A DNA stretch of 64,000 nt, taken from assembly GCA_047967505.1 (NCBI GenBank), contig CM106539.1; one strand, given 5' to 3'. The translations under genes and the position numbers were made by a program. Positions 29,950-41,484 of the stretch are shown here, one piece after another. Position 1 is the first letter of the stretch. Each line of letters begins with the position of its first letter. The notes beneath the pieces were generated by a model. It made no database searches and was not told where the DNA came from. It worked only from the letters and a program-made list of their open reading frames with translations. This DNA is from Dipteris shenzhenensis (taxonomy: Eukaryota > Polypodiophyta > Polypodiopsida > Gleicheniales).

Positions 29950-31336
29950 CCAATGAGGTTGTCCCTATTGTAGGTGAATCACTTGACACAGCTCCTGCTC
30001 GAAGCTTTTGGTAATGCGAGCAATCTTCCTTCTTATGGCCCGGCACATGACAATGAAAGCATCGGTTCTCTTTGGCATAGGTTGCTCATGTCGCTGCATC
30101 CAAGTAGCTGCCATAACTGTTATTGTCCTTCGCCATTCATCTCTTCTTCTGTTGCCCATTTCCACCATCGCCTGGCATGGAATCCTAAGACTTCTTATAG
30201 TTGAATTGCTTGGATCCTTGACCCTTGTGTGTGAATGAGCTCGAAATTATGAGCAAGCTCGTATGCACTATTGTAATCCCGTAGCCTAAAACTTTTGACA
30301 TGCCACTAGATGTATGTACACAATCCTTGCTCGAACGTGTTGGCGAAATGATTCACCTTCTTGGTATCCCCCTAGTGTAGCTCATAGAACTGACTTAAAG
30401 CCTATCCAAGTACTAGGGTGGTAGTAACCGTGCTCGAAGGTCCTTCACGAATTCTATCCATTTATATAGAGGTGCCTCCTCATCTACATCATAGTGGTCT
30501 TTCTGCCACTTAAGCCACCAGGTGACTACCTCACTTATAAGGTGCACGGATGCACTGCTCGTCGTCGTTTGTAGGCACAACTAAAAAAACAACTTTCGAA
30601 TTGATTGAGCCACGAAGTCAACACTAAAGGTTCTTGCTTACCATCATACCACCTAAAGTTGATCTTCCCAAGGAAAGAAGGCTTGACGGGCGGCAATGGA
30701 ACTCTCTCACTTTCCTTTCCCGATGATCGGAGTCAAAAATGAGGAGTTGCCGATTGTGTTCTTTTTTCTCTTCTTGAGTACTATGCTCCGGTCATTCCTT
30801 TTCCTCCTGAGCCGTTGAGCGGTACACTCTCTAAGCTCCCTGGCTTCCTGAGCCTTGCGATCCCAAAGTTCCTCATGTTCCTCTTTCACCTCTTGATTTG
30901 CTCTATTGCGCTCTCTAGCGGCTTGTTCACGATTGTCCCGCATTTCCTAGAGCTGAACCATGCGACTGAAGAGACTCTCAGATTGTTGCTATTGCATCTA
31001 CATCATAGTCTGCATCATGGCCATCATGGTCAACACTAAAGTATCTACAGTATTCTGTGGTGCTAGGGATTGGGTTGCATCTACATCATAGTCTGCATCA
31101 TGGCCATCATGGCCAACATTAAAGTATCTACAGTATTCTGTGGTGCTAGGGATTGGGAAACTAATCCCTCGGACTTGGACTACTCACTAGTATCTACAGT
31201 GCTAGGGATTGGGTTGCATCTGCATCATAGCCTGCATCATGGCCATCATGGCCAACATTAAAGTATCTACAGTATTCTGTGGTGCTAGGGATTGGGAAAC
31301 TAATCCCTCGGTCTTGGACTACTCACTAGTACTCAT
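29950..31336 (-). pseudogene. Gag of the minus-strand LTR element
   Basis: The start (31336) is followed by repeats of 'LAPQNTVDTLMLAMMAMMQ', encoded by ~90-bp tandem DNA repeats. 30943-30707 is a charged coiled-coil segment ('REQAARERNRANQEVKEEHE'). 30690-30400 holds the 'FRWYDGKQEP' and 'WLNQFESCFF' capsid-type motifs of gypsy gag. About 30050-30010 has the zinc knuckle 'CFHCHVPGHKKEDC' (C-x2-C-x4-H-x4-C). Several stops and shifts occur, so no intact gag is encoded. Confidence 0.65.
30994..31302. repeat. Tandem repeats in the gag N-terminus
   Basis: Three copies of a ~75-88 bp unit (about 30994-31072, 31072-31158, 31212-31302) containing 'catcatggccatcatgg' and 'tctacagtattctgtggtgc'. A second word of about 55 bp ('aaactaatccctcgg...') lies between copies two and three and after copy three. 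On the minus strand it encodes Met/Ala/Gln-rich repeats. Confidence 0.75.
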
Positions 31337-31409
31337 GGTGCCCTTTCAAGATCTCATCTGTACCATAAAACAATAAGGTTGTCCCTAAACTAACCCTCCA
31401 TATCTCAAA

Positions 31410-31421
31410 GCTCTAATACCA
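31410..31421 (-). other. Primer-binding site of the minus-strand element
   Basis: TGGTATTAGAGC on the minus strand, one base after a CA end at 31423. It matches initiator tRNA-Met with one change. A second copy lies at 31681-31670. Confidence 0.7.
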
Positions 31422-31422
31422 A

Positions 31423-32710
31423 TGTAATAGGGAGATAGCCTAACTCACCCTCTCTCCTGCTCACTATCTAAACTGAAGGAATGATGGACTCGACGCGTCT
31501 AGGGATCCTGTATCGTCCACCCACACCACTTGGTACTGGATCACGGATAAATTGCCTGCCTTGTGAGGGAACACAATCACATCCGACCTTATGTTGTTCA
31601 TCAAAACTCCATAGGGCTCGAAAATCATCCATCCCCTGACCCTCCCTATCTCAGGAAAGAAAATCTGAAGCTCTAATACCAATGTAATAGGGAGATAGCC
31701 TAACTCACCCTCTCAGTTGCTCACTACTATCTGAACTGAAGGAATGATGGACTCGACACGTCTGGGGATCCTGTATCCTGTATCGTCCACCCACACCGCT
31801 TAGTACTGGATCACGAATAAATTGCCTATCCTTTGAGGGAACGCAATCGCATCCAAGCTTATGTTGTTCATCACCCCTCCATAGGGCTCAAAAATCATCC
31901 ATCCCTTGCCCGAATTTTGCTCCAAAAAGTTGAACGCTCCTGCCAACGCTTGCTGCAGAAGTGCAGTCTTGGCATAATTAGATTTTGCCTTGAAGTAGTC
32001 CTTGCTTGCTTGCTACCTGTTGGTCAGAGCGATGGGCTTGACAAGCCAGCTATGTTTGATATGGCCTCTATCCAATTGCCATCCTTGCAATCTGCTGCTG
32101 TGATGCCAAGTTCCGGGAAACTTGTGTTCAAAAGGGCTATGGTTTCAAAACACAAGTGGAAATGTGGTACAATGGGCCTCCAAAGAGGGAAAATAAATAC
32201 TCAACAATGTCTGGCCCAGAGGGGTAAAGAAACAAGTACTCTATCAAGGAAGAACCCTCACTACAAAAGAGAGAACTAAAGACTGTTGTACCAGGCTGAA
32301 TCGAGCTCAGGACTAACTGAAGAAGGGTTGGAAGGGGATGCTAGGCTGCCCTGATCCTAATCCCTAGAGCTGCTGCTTCCAAGGGCTAGAGCACTAGAAG
32401 ACTTTGATGAAGAATGAGACCAATGGGTTGGCCTTATATAGGCTTTTAGGGCAAATTGACCGTCCTGGTCGGCTGGTCTACGCTGTCCGTTGACCAGGTC
32501 GATCAGAAGTCAACGTTGACCAAACACATTGACTTTTTGGCCAAAAAGCCAGCTGTGCATTATTTTTGCTGGTTCTGTCTTCCGAGGCTTCCTAGCGATG
32601 TTTAATGGCACTGCAGCTTGTAGGTAGCATGCCGTGCACGGGCTTTGGATGCCCATGACACCCAAAGTCCTCATATGAGAGCACATAGGTTCTAGCCTAA
32701 GGACCAATCT
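31423..32710 (-). repeat. 5' LTR of the minus-strand element, with duplicated 3' end
   Basis: A tandem duplication of about 260 bp (31408-31668 and 31669-31925) contains the LTR terminus plus primer-binding site twice. Further upstream on the minus strand is a TATA-like TATATAA at 32440-32434. GTTGACC/GGTCAAC words cluster at 32460-32540, as in many gypsy LTRs. The upstream LTR end near 32710 is not defined. Confidence 0.6.
32434..32440 (-). promoter_or_regulatory. TATA box of the minus-strand LTR
   Basis: TATATAA on the minus strand in an otherwise GC-richer context, followed downstream by 'ggccaacccattggtc'. Confidence 0.4.
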
Positions 32711-33214
32711 AATGGCTTCCTCATTGCAATTTCATGTAGCAATATTCCTCTGAGTCTTCAAATAATAAATCCTAAGGACAACAAACAACTAATCAGGACA
32801 ACAAACAACTTATGCATTGCTTGAAAAATGGCAGACTACACATGAAGTATCCAAGATGCCCAAACTAATGGTGTAAAAGCCACCAAAAAAAAAAACTCAC
32901 AACAGCCATCCACAAACACCATACCTAGCATTGTACAACGTGACTTAAGCTTCTCACAATTTCCATTCTATTCAGCCAACAATTATGCTCACATTGGCAC
33001 CACAAAATGCCCGAGTTTATAGAATAGACTCAAATAGAGATATTTTATTCAAGTTTTAGAAAGTTCTTGTGCAAAGATTGCCTGGGATTAGTAAGATCTC
33101 TCACGACCTTCAAAAAACAACAATAGAAGGGAAAAGAGAGCCAGTACAAAATAACATGAGTTTCAATATGCTATGTTTATGACCAACAAATATAGAAATG
33201 TAGATGCCATCCAA
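32711..33214. other. Region between the LTR element and the mutase gene end
   Basis: AT-rich, no open frame of note. The 100-200 bp next to 33214 are the likely 3' untranslated region of the mutase on the minus strand, with A/T-rich stretches but no canonical polyadenylation signal I would defend. Confidence 0.45.
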
Positions 33215-36200
33215 TTATGGTAAGGCACCAACACCACCAGCCAATTGGTAGACATGTGTAGCAATACTATGGGCAAGGATGTTTGCTTCATCCTGGGTTG
33301 TTGCTTCTGCATACACCCGAACAATGTCTTCTGTCCCAGAAGGCCTCACAAAGGCTCTACCCGCTTTGAATTTCTCTACATCAACTCAGCAAATGACATA
33401 TAAAAGTACAAATTAAAAACAGCATGACAAACTTACATAGCTGTTGGCAGCCAGAAGTTTACCCTGCACCGTTCATACAAAGGAAAAACAGCATGACAAG
33501 CTTACATAGCCTTCAGCAGCCATAAGTTTAACCTGCACCATACTTACCAATTTCCAGATTGATAACATTTTGAAGGCCAGTCGGGGTCGTAACAATCGTC
33601 TCTGCATTGCATGTCTTAATCAACGCACGATCCTTCACCTTCACCTATAATTTGTATGTAAAATACCCTCTAAGAATGGCTATCATGTACAACCAGAAAC
33701 AATGCCAGTTATAGATTGGTGGAAAGTATGTATACCTTGAGTTGCCTGCTGGGCAAGTCTGAATATATTGCATCCCACTCTTGGATCGACCAACCCATAC
33801 ACAGGAGGATTGCTTCGGCAAAGAGCAAACCACTCAAAGCATCACCAATAGCCTGATTGACAACCTCACTAACTCCAAGTAGCCTCTGGGCAGCTTTCCA
33901 TGCCATCACATTTTTCTCTGTAACATGAGTATGGAGTATGAAATCAGAATTTCAGCTAAACGGTCCACACAAAAATGCCAAAAAAGGACACAGTTCATCT
34001 AATAAGGGTCGGTTTAAGACTGGCAGATAAAAACATAAACTTCAAAACATCCACTCCATAACATTCCAAGAGTACCAATCTGGGCTTGACATCCTGGTGA
34101 GACAAATTACAACAAGTGACATGGATCAGAGGAAGACAAGGTCCAAGTTGACATGGCCGTGGAGGAGAATACCACAGATAATAGAAAGCCTTTCTCACAG
34201 ATTTTAAACTTACAATCTGAAGATTGCCCAAAAAAACTTAGGTTGCCTAACCCCCGAGTCTTCTTTAGAAGGAATGAAAATACTGCTTCAGGGGCTCCTG
34301 GGACTGATCCTAGTTGTTAGCGTGATAGGTCATGATCATACAAGCTGGACACTTGATTAAAGTCTCTAGCCTCGTCGCTAGCAGATAGCTCCTATATGTG
34401 TTGAACCAAAAGCAATCACTTGAGACTAAGTTCCTGCCTGGACAATATTTGTCGTAACAACTGGTGATTGGCCTTCAGATCTGCAAGAATTGAGGAAAGG
34501 AAGCGCCCTGACTAAAGAAGCTGGCAGAAGTTTTAATCCTCCCCAAGTGAGAGTCTTATATCCACTCAAAGACGAGAGGAAAATTATATCAGGAAACATT
34601 TTGCAAAGTACCTCCTTAACAAGCCTCAAAGGTCTTCACAAGATAAATGATAAGACAACACAAAGCCATGGGAAAAAGGGTAGAGAAACAACGATAAGAA
34701 CTACTTAAATGAACCAGTGAATGGAGTTCAGAAGCGATTACAACAGTTCCCACAGTTATCAAACTTAGCCACCCCAAAGGGAAGACTTCCAAAAGTCGCT
34801 GCCATTTGGACTGTAGGAGAGGCAATAACTAACAGTGCCTACAACTGACATGTGAAAATCAGCCATCCATCCAACAGTCAGTCTATGACCTAGTCGACCC
34901 TGACTAATTGTGGATTAAAAAATTCAAACTGGTGGATCCTGATGATATTTGAGCATAGCTGAGGATATAATATGCAGTGTGAAGATTGTGGTTTGTGATT
35001 GACTTCACAATCAAGGTCAGCCTGTTCCTATCATCTACATATCCAAGAAGAATAACATACATGTTTCACTTTATCCAGGCTCACCTTCAGATATAGTATT
35101 TTTATCCATACCCAAGGGATATTCCGTTCTTAGCCACCGGAGGAACTTATCCTTAAAGAGCACGGTACCATGTCCATTAGCCTCGAAGTAAATTCCAACA
35201 TCATACTCAGAAGCTTTCTGATGCAAATATTTCACTCCAGTTGCAGTTAGAACAACATCGATACCAAGATTCTCCTTAAGGAATTTTGTAGAGGCACCAT
35301 TCGCATATGCAGTCTGAACAACCCCGAATTTGATCGGACCGTAGCCAGTCACTTCTGTAAGTTCCCCACTAAAAGCAGCTCCAGGATAGCCCTTATTTTC
35401 ATTGTTGAATCCACATACATCCAGAAGTTGTTGCTTGATGAAAATAGCAAATAATGTCAAAATTTTGTCACCATCCAACAAATGCATTCTCTGAGTGGCC
35501 CCATCCTCTGACTCTTTTCCATAAAAAAATACAATGCGATCAGCATCACCATCAAGGCTGGCACACCTGCATCATAACATAAAATTAGACTTTGTAGAAG
35601 ACTGGCAATGCTAATATTCTTTGCCAACTTCCATGTTTAATACAATCCATTGCATCAATACCCCTATCGATACTTTATTGCTTTCAGTAATAGGGGGTGG
35701 CAATATTAGCCAGCAGTAGTAAAAGAATAAAATACTGCTATCTATGTGGTCACCTTCTGTCCGACTCATTTGAAGCACCAAAACCGTGAGGAAAAACTCT
35801 CTCCTTTTGTACAAAATCTGCTCCAACCAGTTCATTTAATGCACCTTCACCTTCCTTGCCGGAATTTCTAATTTCAATCCTGAGATCCTTTATTACATTT
35901 TGCAATTGAAGTAGCTTGATTGCCCCAACCCCATTGGCTCCATCTGCAATCAAATCTTTGAAGCTAGCAGTGGAAGTTTGGCAAGAAGGTTTCATCTCCA
36001 ATAAACGTCTGCCACATGTGCATCACACTGAAACGATGAAAGTAAGAATTTATGAAACTTTACCAGCAAAAGTAGTCTAACAGCAAAAGCCATTATCGTC
36101 ATTACATGATCCTAACAAGTATCAGTGCTCAAGACAGAACAGGAGGCAGTCACCTGAAACCAATCGACAGCTGCAAGAAGTAGTCTGATTCATTGGCTCC

Positions 36201-37348
36201 ATCACACCTGTTTGTTGCACGGACCATCCAATGAAGCTGAGGGGTTGCAAGAACACCTGCCACTACAGCAATTACTCCTGATACAGCTTCAACGCCCTTG
36301 ACAAAAGGTAGCCCAAGATTAGAGTTTTTATTTTCATGGATTAACACCTCCTAGACGCTTGTTTTGCACTTATTTCTTCATGCTTTGCGTACCTGCTTTG
36401 CTGCATCCAGCAGCCTCTCTCCACTGGGTCTTGTATCTCTCGCTAATAAAACTCTTCCAGAGAAAGATGCAATATCTTTCTGATCCCGCAAAAAGTCTTC
36501 TATTAACTGCAAGCATAGCTCCCAGTCAAAAGGGAAGCTACAAGTTGTAAGGCCCCTTGGTGCCTCTATTTAAATCCTTCTTCTTTACCCTTTTGTAGGC
36601 TGTCCAGACACTGAAGCAGCAATTTTCCACAAGCAAAGCATGTCCTATCACCAGGACCTTTATCCTTTCAGCCGGGAGATGGACACTGACTGATATAATA
36701 ATAAATAAATCAGCTACACAATACGTGTATATTTAAGTCAAACACATGAACTTTCGTATTGACAACTTCCATTGTGAAAACCCTCAACAGGCACAAGAAG
36801 CGATCTCTCTCTCAGGATCCCCCGTTCACATAAACGAAGTCTATTCAGAGCACCTTCGACTCAAAAAAACTGTGCCCTAAAAGAATGATATGAGATATAT
36901 GAACTTTTAAATGAAATTTGGACTTCCGTTGTCACCTGCAAAACCGTCTCCGAATCTGGGGCATTTGCCAAGGCATTTGCGAACGGTTCCCAGTCCTGGG
37001 CGAGCATGTCACCTCCAGGATCTGCCACCTTCACACCGTTGTCAACAACCGGATTGTGAGAAGCTGTGATCATGAGTCCAACGGTAGCTTGAGTGCAAAC
37101 GGACCGCAAGGCCGCGAGGACTCCAGTCCTGAAGACGGTGGAATCAAGCAGCAAGGCGTCTGTGCGGAAACCAGCAGTGCCATAGGAGAAAGCGATTCCT
37201 GCAGCAAGATTGAAGGGGGGGAAATCAGAATGGGAGGTTTAGATGCGTAGGAAAGATGCGGGAAGTGAAGAGGAGCACCAGGAGGAGGAGGGAAGAGCGA
37301 TGCTGCGTGTAGGAGGCGAGTTTTGTCGAGATGCATCGCCATAGCCAT
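33215..37348 (-). CDS. AGM: Phosphoacetylglucosamine mutase (GlcNAc-6-P to GlcNAc-1-P), nine exons, intact
   Basis: Cytosolic enzyme of UDP-GlcNAc synthesis, interconverting GlcNAc-6-phosphate and GlcNAc-1-phosphate through a phosphoserine. Minus-strand exons: 37348-37279, 37198-36936, 36506-36393, 36296-36154, 36008-35754, 35566-35085, 33917-33736, 33644-33548 and 33375-33215. All introns are GT-AG, phases agree, and the coding length is 1,767 bp (588 residues plus stop), close to the plant family at about 560. Catalytic Ser70 lies in 'TASHNP', the metal loop DGDADR at 287-292, the sugar loop EANGHGT at 410-416 and the phosphate loop RPSGTED at 546-552. The ATG at 37348 (good context, GACATGG) is the first in frame; ATGs two and four codons on are alternatives. 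Intron 6 is long (1,167 bp). No transit peptide is evident. Confidence 0.95.
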
Positions 37349-37419
37349 GTCCTTTGAGTTTCTACTGGCTACGAAAAAGGGAAGCGTGTGTGCTACCGAC
37401 TTTCTCTGTATCGTTCCAA

Positions 37420-37426
37420 ATTTATA
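37420..37426 (-). promoter_or_regulatory. Putative TATA box of the mutase gene
   Basis: TATAAAT on the minus strand about 70 bp upstream of the ATG at 37348, which would give a 5' untranslated leader of roughly 40-45 nt. No other TATA-like element is as well placed. Upstream DNA is transposon-derived. Confidence 0.45.
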
Positions 37427-37479
37427 CCAGTCGCCCCATTCGAGGGGCACTTCCAATTTCAATAGAATTTAAAAAACAA

Positions 37480-37680
37480 GGTGAATGCTCGTAAATCCTT
37501 CATCAGATGTGGAGCGTGGACCACCTCATCAATCCTGCGAGTGAGAAAAGTCTCCTTCTTACGTCGTGTCATCCGACGTGAGATGCGATGCACCTCAGAT
37601 GAGGTTAGGTGTCCCAGGGCCTGCTCACGTGTGTGGTGAGCTCTCATCTCTTTACATTCATCATCGTACCAAGAAGGGTA
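37480..37680 (-). pseudogene. LINE fragment (linker between endonuclease and RT) next to the mutase promoter
   Basis: The minus strand encodes 'PSWYDDECKEMRAHHTREQA', 'SEVHRISRRMTRRKKETFL' and 'RIDEVVHAPHLMKDLRAF'. This is the W-[FY]-D-x-[DE]-C segment and the basic 'RRKK..[FY]L' helix that link endonuclease and RT in LINEs; LINE-B has 'KWFDKDC' and 'TRRKKRKYL' at the same place. Neither catalytic domain is present. The fragment ends about 55 bp upstream of the putative TATA box of the mutase gene and is in the same orientation. Confidence 0.7.
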
Positions 37681-38010
37681 GAGAGAGAGAGAGAGAGAGA
37701 GAGAGAGGTTTATTAAAATCTCTGGAAGGCCAAAAAAGCACATGAGATCGAATGTTGAAAAAGCATCATGAAAGTATACCCCTCGGGCCTCATGGCGATA
37801 GAAGAGTCTTATCACACCTCTAATAAGCTACAAATGAGTTTAGGAAAATAGGAAAACTCCGTGAATAGAGGGCGAAAAGCGCGTGCGCACACACACAAAG
37901 GAAGGGGGGCGAGTGAGTGAGTCAGTGAGTGAGAGGGAGAGGGAGAGAGAGAGAGAGAGAAAAAAGGAGGATTTCTAGGGAAGAGAGAGAGAGAGAGAGG
38001 GGCTTCTATC
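37681..38010. repeat. GA microsatellites upstream of the mutase gene
   Basis: (GA)n at 37680-37708, GAGA-rich runs at 37915-37965 and (GA)n at 37984-37999. Read from the gene they are CT runs. Such runs can act in plant promoters, but these may simply be microsatellite ends of transposons. Confidence 0.7.
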
Positions 38011-39270
38011 TAAGTTAGACTATAGTTGCATGTAGGAATATGGCCAAATCTGAACTTAAGTAGTGGGGAAATAATTTTTGAAAATCAGATTTCTAATTTC
38101 ACAGTTCATCATTAATGCTACGTTTCAGGCATGCCAATAAGGTGGGAATCCCACTAAGGCCCTCCTTTTTGGAATGTTGTTGTGGGTGTAGGTGTTATTG
38201 TGCATTATGCGTAAATTTATGCAATGTAATGGTCTCCCCATTATGCGAATGAGTTAGTTGTTGGTTCTTTGAATTCTAAGTTGAAGCGAAAGAAGTCCAT
38301 CACGGTTTATAAATTTGTTGATTGTGGTGGCTTTTGAGAGGACCACTACGAGCTTGCTTTCAACAAGGTGGCACAATCACTAAGTTCTCATTTAGAGAAA
38401 ATGTAAAGTAGCTCGAATAAATATTACAATAAAATTTTCCAATAACTTATATACGAAAGGGAAAGAGAAAAAATGCAAGTAAACATAAATGAATATGGGA
38501 AAGGTAGATGAGTGAAAAAAGAGGAGAGAAAAGAGACGAAAGAGGGGATAGGCCATTAAATATGAGTGGGGACGAGGCCCCTTAGGAAAGAGACCCTCAT
38601 TTTACATGCTTTAAATAAAGGTGGTGCCATAGAATAAAATAATTCACTACCTCTCATGTAAGGCTAAAAGCTTAAGACACCAAAAACCTAAAGTAGACAA
38701 CAATTTGAAAAGGATGTACCTTGAGACTATGTAAGATTGCCTAAGGGCCAAGGGAGAAGGGCATTTCTCATCTGGAGAAGCACAATGACGACCGAACGAC
38801 CAAAAAGACGCATGTAGGGTTTGAGCACAAGGTCATTTATGCCCTTCAATTTAGGTCACTATTAGCTCCACCTAAGCATAGACATTTCTCATACATCCAG
38901 GATCAGAGGGAGGCAACAGACCAAGCACAAAGTGATAAAATCATTTAGGACCCTCACAAAAAGACAAAAGCTTAAACCTAAAACTCTTTACAATGGCCTA
39001 AACTACTACTAATCCTAACACTAAACACCCATTAGCATGCCATTCACTTGGTCAACTCGAACAAATGAACTAACTTCTAAACAAAGGACCCGATTAGCAA
39101 AAAAATTATCCATCCCTCCATAGACCCTTAGCAGGGCCAACAAGGTGAATGATATTCAATCATTCATAAGGTCTGCATGAAATCCAAAAAGGAAAAAAGA
39201 AGACCAATTGAATGCGCAGTAAAGATGGTGTGTAAAAAAGGGGGTGGAGATGATGAATTGAAAGCTGAGA
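38011..39270. other. Intergenic DNA without recognised features
   Basis: Both strands lack long frames, domain motifs and LTR ends. AT-rich with scattered purine runs (38510-38560). Confidence 0.5.
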
Positions 39271-39271
39271 G

Positions 39272-39314
<43 letters not shown>
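39271..39314. repeat. (GA)n microsatellite
   Basis: About 20 uninterrupted GA units. Frames of Ser-Leu or Arg-Glu repeats across it are artefacts. Confidence 0.9.
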
Positions 39315-39318
<4 letters not shown>

Positions 39319-39464
39319 GATTTCCAAGGAAGGAAATGGCAATTGTAAGTTGGACCAATCATAAAAAATCAAAGAATTTCTAAAATTAAAATGTCAATTT
39401 CGCTTCTTAGAAGTGTGAATCTCCAATAAGACCTACCCTTCCAGACAAGCCAAAAAAAACATCG

Positions 39465-40165
39465 AGTGTGTAAATCCATGCTCAGAGTAAGAGGCCATTG
39501 GTCAAGGTCTCGCGAACTTACCACCTATACAAGCCCAAGTGGCTAGCAGAGTAGCAGTGATAGCTCAAGCAATAGGGTATTGACCCTTATGAGAAACATC
39601 GTATATGTCATTAGTTACTCACCAAGTGCACTCAAAAGCATGACATCGAGGTCTTACTACCATAGCCATGTCCTTCTGAGTTTCTACTAGTGAAGTGTGT
39701 GCTACTAATATACATAGGTGTGGATCTTCTCTAGATCATTCAAATTTTAGCGGAAGCCAAGAGTATTTAGAACAAGCAGCTAAAACATGTGGTGTGTATG
39801 TGCCAGTCCTGAGTTTGAGTCCCAAGGGTGGCTCAAAGCCTTGTCTCGGTCACTTCATATGTGGATGCTCTTGGCAGTTTCGATTTGAGCACAATGCCCA
39901 AAAAAAAAAACATATATAGGTGAGTAGCAAGATCTAGTGTGTAAACCTAAGCTCGAGTACATAGAGTAAGGGGCAACCCGAGACATTTGGCCAGGGTCTT
40001 GTGAACATAACACCTACAAGCCCAAGTGGCTAGCAAAGCAGCGGGGCAATAGGTTAGGTAGTTGAGCATTGGCACTTATGAGAAACATTGTATATGTCAT
40101 TAATCGTTCACCAACATGTGCACTCAAACGCATGATATCATCAATATGGAGGTCTTACTGCCCTC
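39465..40165. repeat. Diverged ~215-bp duplication flanking a SINE candidate
   Basis: 39465-39682 and 39932-40160 share 'gtgtgtaaa', 'acaagcccaagtggctagca', 'cttatgagaaacat', 'gtatatgtcatta' and 'gaggtcttac' in the same order. The SINE-like unit at 39745-39911 sits between them. Confidence 0.65.
39745..39911 (+). mobile_element. tRNA-derived SINE candidate
   Basis: About 39760-39830 resembles a tRNA head: an A-box-like stretch at about 39764-39785, a long variable-arm-like GT-rich stretch, and 'ctgagtttgagtccca' at 39809-39824, close to the B box GGTTCGANTCC. A unique body follows and ends in an A run at 39900-39910. The layout is that of a SINE. The A box is weak and no target duplication was established. 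Confidence 0.4.
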
Positions 40166-40654
40166 ATTCTTTATCCCACCCCAAGTCTCAGGACGTGTCC
40201 ATGGGCCGAGGGGGGGGGTGGAGTGGTTAGTTTTTAAAAGAAAGGGGCTAAGGTTTATGTGGAAACATCTCCTCGAAGTTGGGAAAAACAAAAAGCCCAA
40301 GTGGCGACTCCACATAGAAATTGTCACTTTCATGCCCACTTTAAAGCCATCCATTTTCCTTCACCCCTCCTCCAGCTAGCCCTTTGCCTTCTTGTTGAGC
40401 ACACCACCACTACGCCTCCCACATCGATCACCTCCACACCAGAAGGAGGTCAGACCTGTACATATATGTAACTACATGCATATCAAAAGAAACCTGTGGA
40501 GGAGCTTATTGAGTGGCCATAGAAATGCAACAATTGCACTTGATCTCCTTCATGAACGGGAAAAGGTAAGCGTGTGCTCGCACCTTTCCATGATCTACCA
40601 TCCTTTTTCTTGTACATTGGCATTGTCTTCATTACAAAACAAGACCAAAATTTT

Positions 40655-40880
40655 GCATGCATGCTCAATTTTTTCATTCTACATGCCATTCAAAATGTTT
40701 GCCTAATTGTGGACATGGTGCTGTGTGGTGGGAAGCCGACATTGGTCATGGTGTAATTTTTTATGTATTTATTTAGTTTTTTGCATGCATGCTTAGTTTT
40801 GTCATTCTACATGCCATTCAAAATGTTTGCCTAATTGTGGACATGGGGTGGGAAGCTAACATTAGTCATGGTGTGAATTG
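40655..40880. repeat. Tandem duplication of ~110 bp
   Basis: 40655-40756 and 40778-40877 share 'tttgcatgcatgct', 'cattctacatgccattc' and 'gcctaattgtggacatgg' in the same order. Non-coding. Confidence 0.8.
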
Positions 40881-41039
40881 TCTAGCTACTTTAGGGTTTG
40901 CAGGCCCGTGGTGGGAATCTCACTTTTTTTTCAATGAAATTAAATAGGAAAAAAGCCCCAAGAGCAAATGCTCATGGCAACAATACATCATGCATAGCAT
41001 GAAAAAAAAAAAACCTTGAGTGGATCCAAAAACTTGCTC

Positions 41040-41449
41040 ATCATAGCATGACAACAATATCATTGCCTGTATTGCATAGTAGAGTTATATATCCATGCTA
41101 ATCTTCTAGCCTTTACTTCGATGTCGATGGCACAACAACTAGGAACCTATGATTGCAAATAGATGAGGAGCATGATAGGGAACCAATGATCTATATGCTT
41201 GTATTAGAAGATAGAGCCTTGATATTCTATTACATAGGCACTGGCTCGATGAGCAATTAAAAGGGAATCAAGTCATTTCACTATGCAATGAAATGGAAGG
41301 CACATTTCACCAAGTACAACATTTGGCATTCCAATGCAAGTTTACAAAGTGGGAGATTTAGGCACCAAGACTCCAAACAAAATCAAATGGAGCGAAACCA
41401 ACCGACATAGGAGGAAAGAAAAGAAGAGGAAACAAATGAATTAATAGGT

Positions 41450-41484
<35 letters not shown>

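Larger units (their letters stand above)
29575..31422 (-). mobile_element. Minus-strand LTR retrotransposon, internal 5' part (gag and protease start)
   Basis: Read on the minus strand from the primer-binding site at 31421-31410: a start codon at 31336-31334, gag, a zinc knuckle, and a retropepsin-like segment that stops where copia-3 begins at 29574. RT and integrase are absent from the window. Together with its LTR (to about 32700) it is the 5' half of an element, probably gypsy-like by gag and protease type, truncated by or joined to copia-3. Confidence 0.65.

Noticed and set aside
34426-34825. Small frames inside mutase intron 6
   Set aside because: No domain, and the flanking exons splice cleanly with consistent phase, so this is intron sequence.
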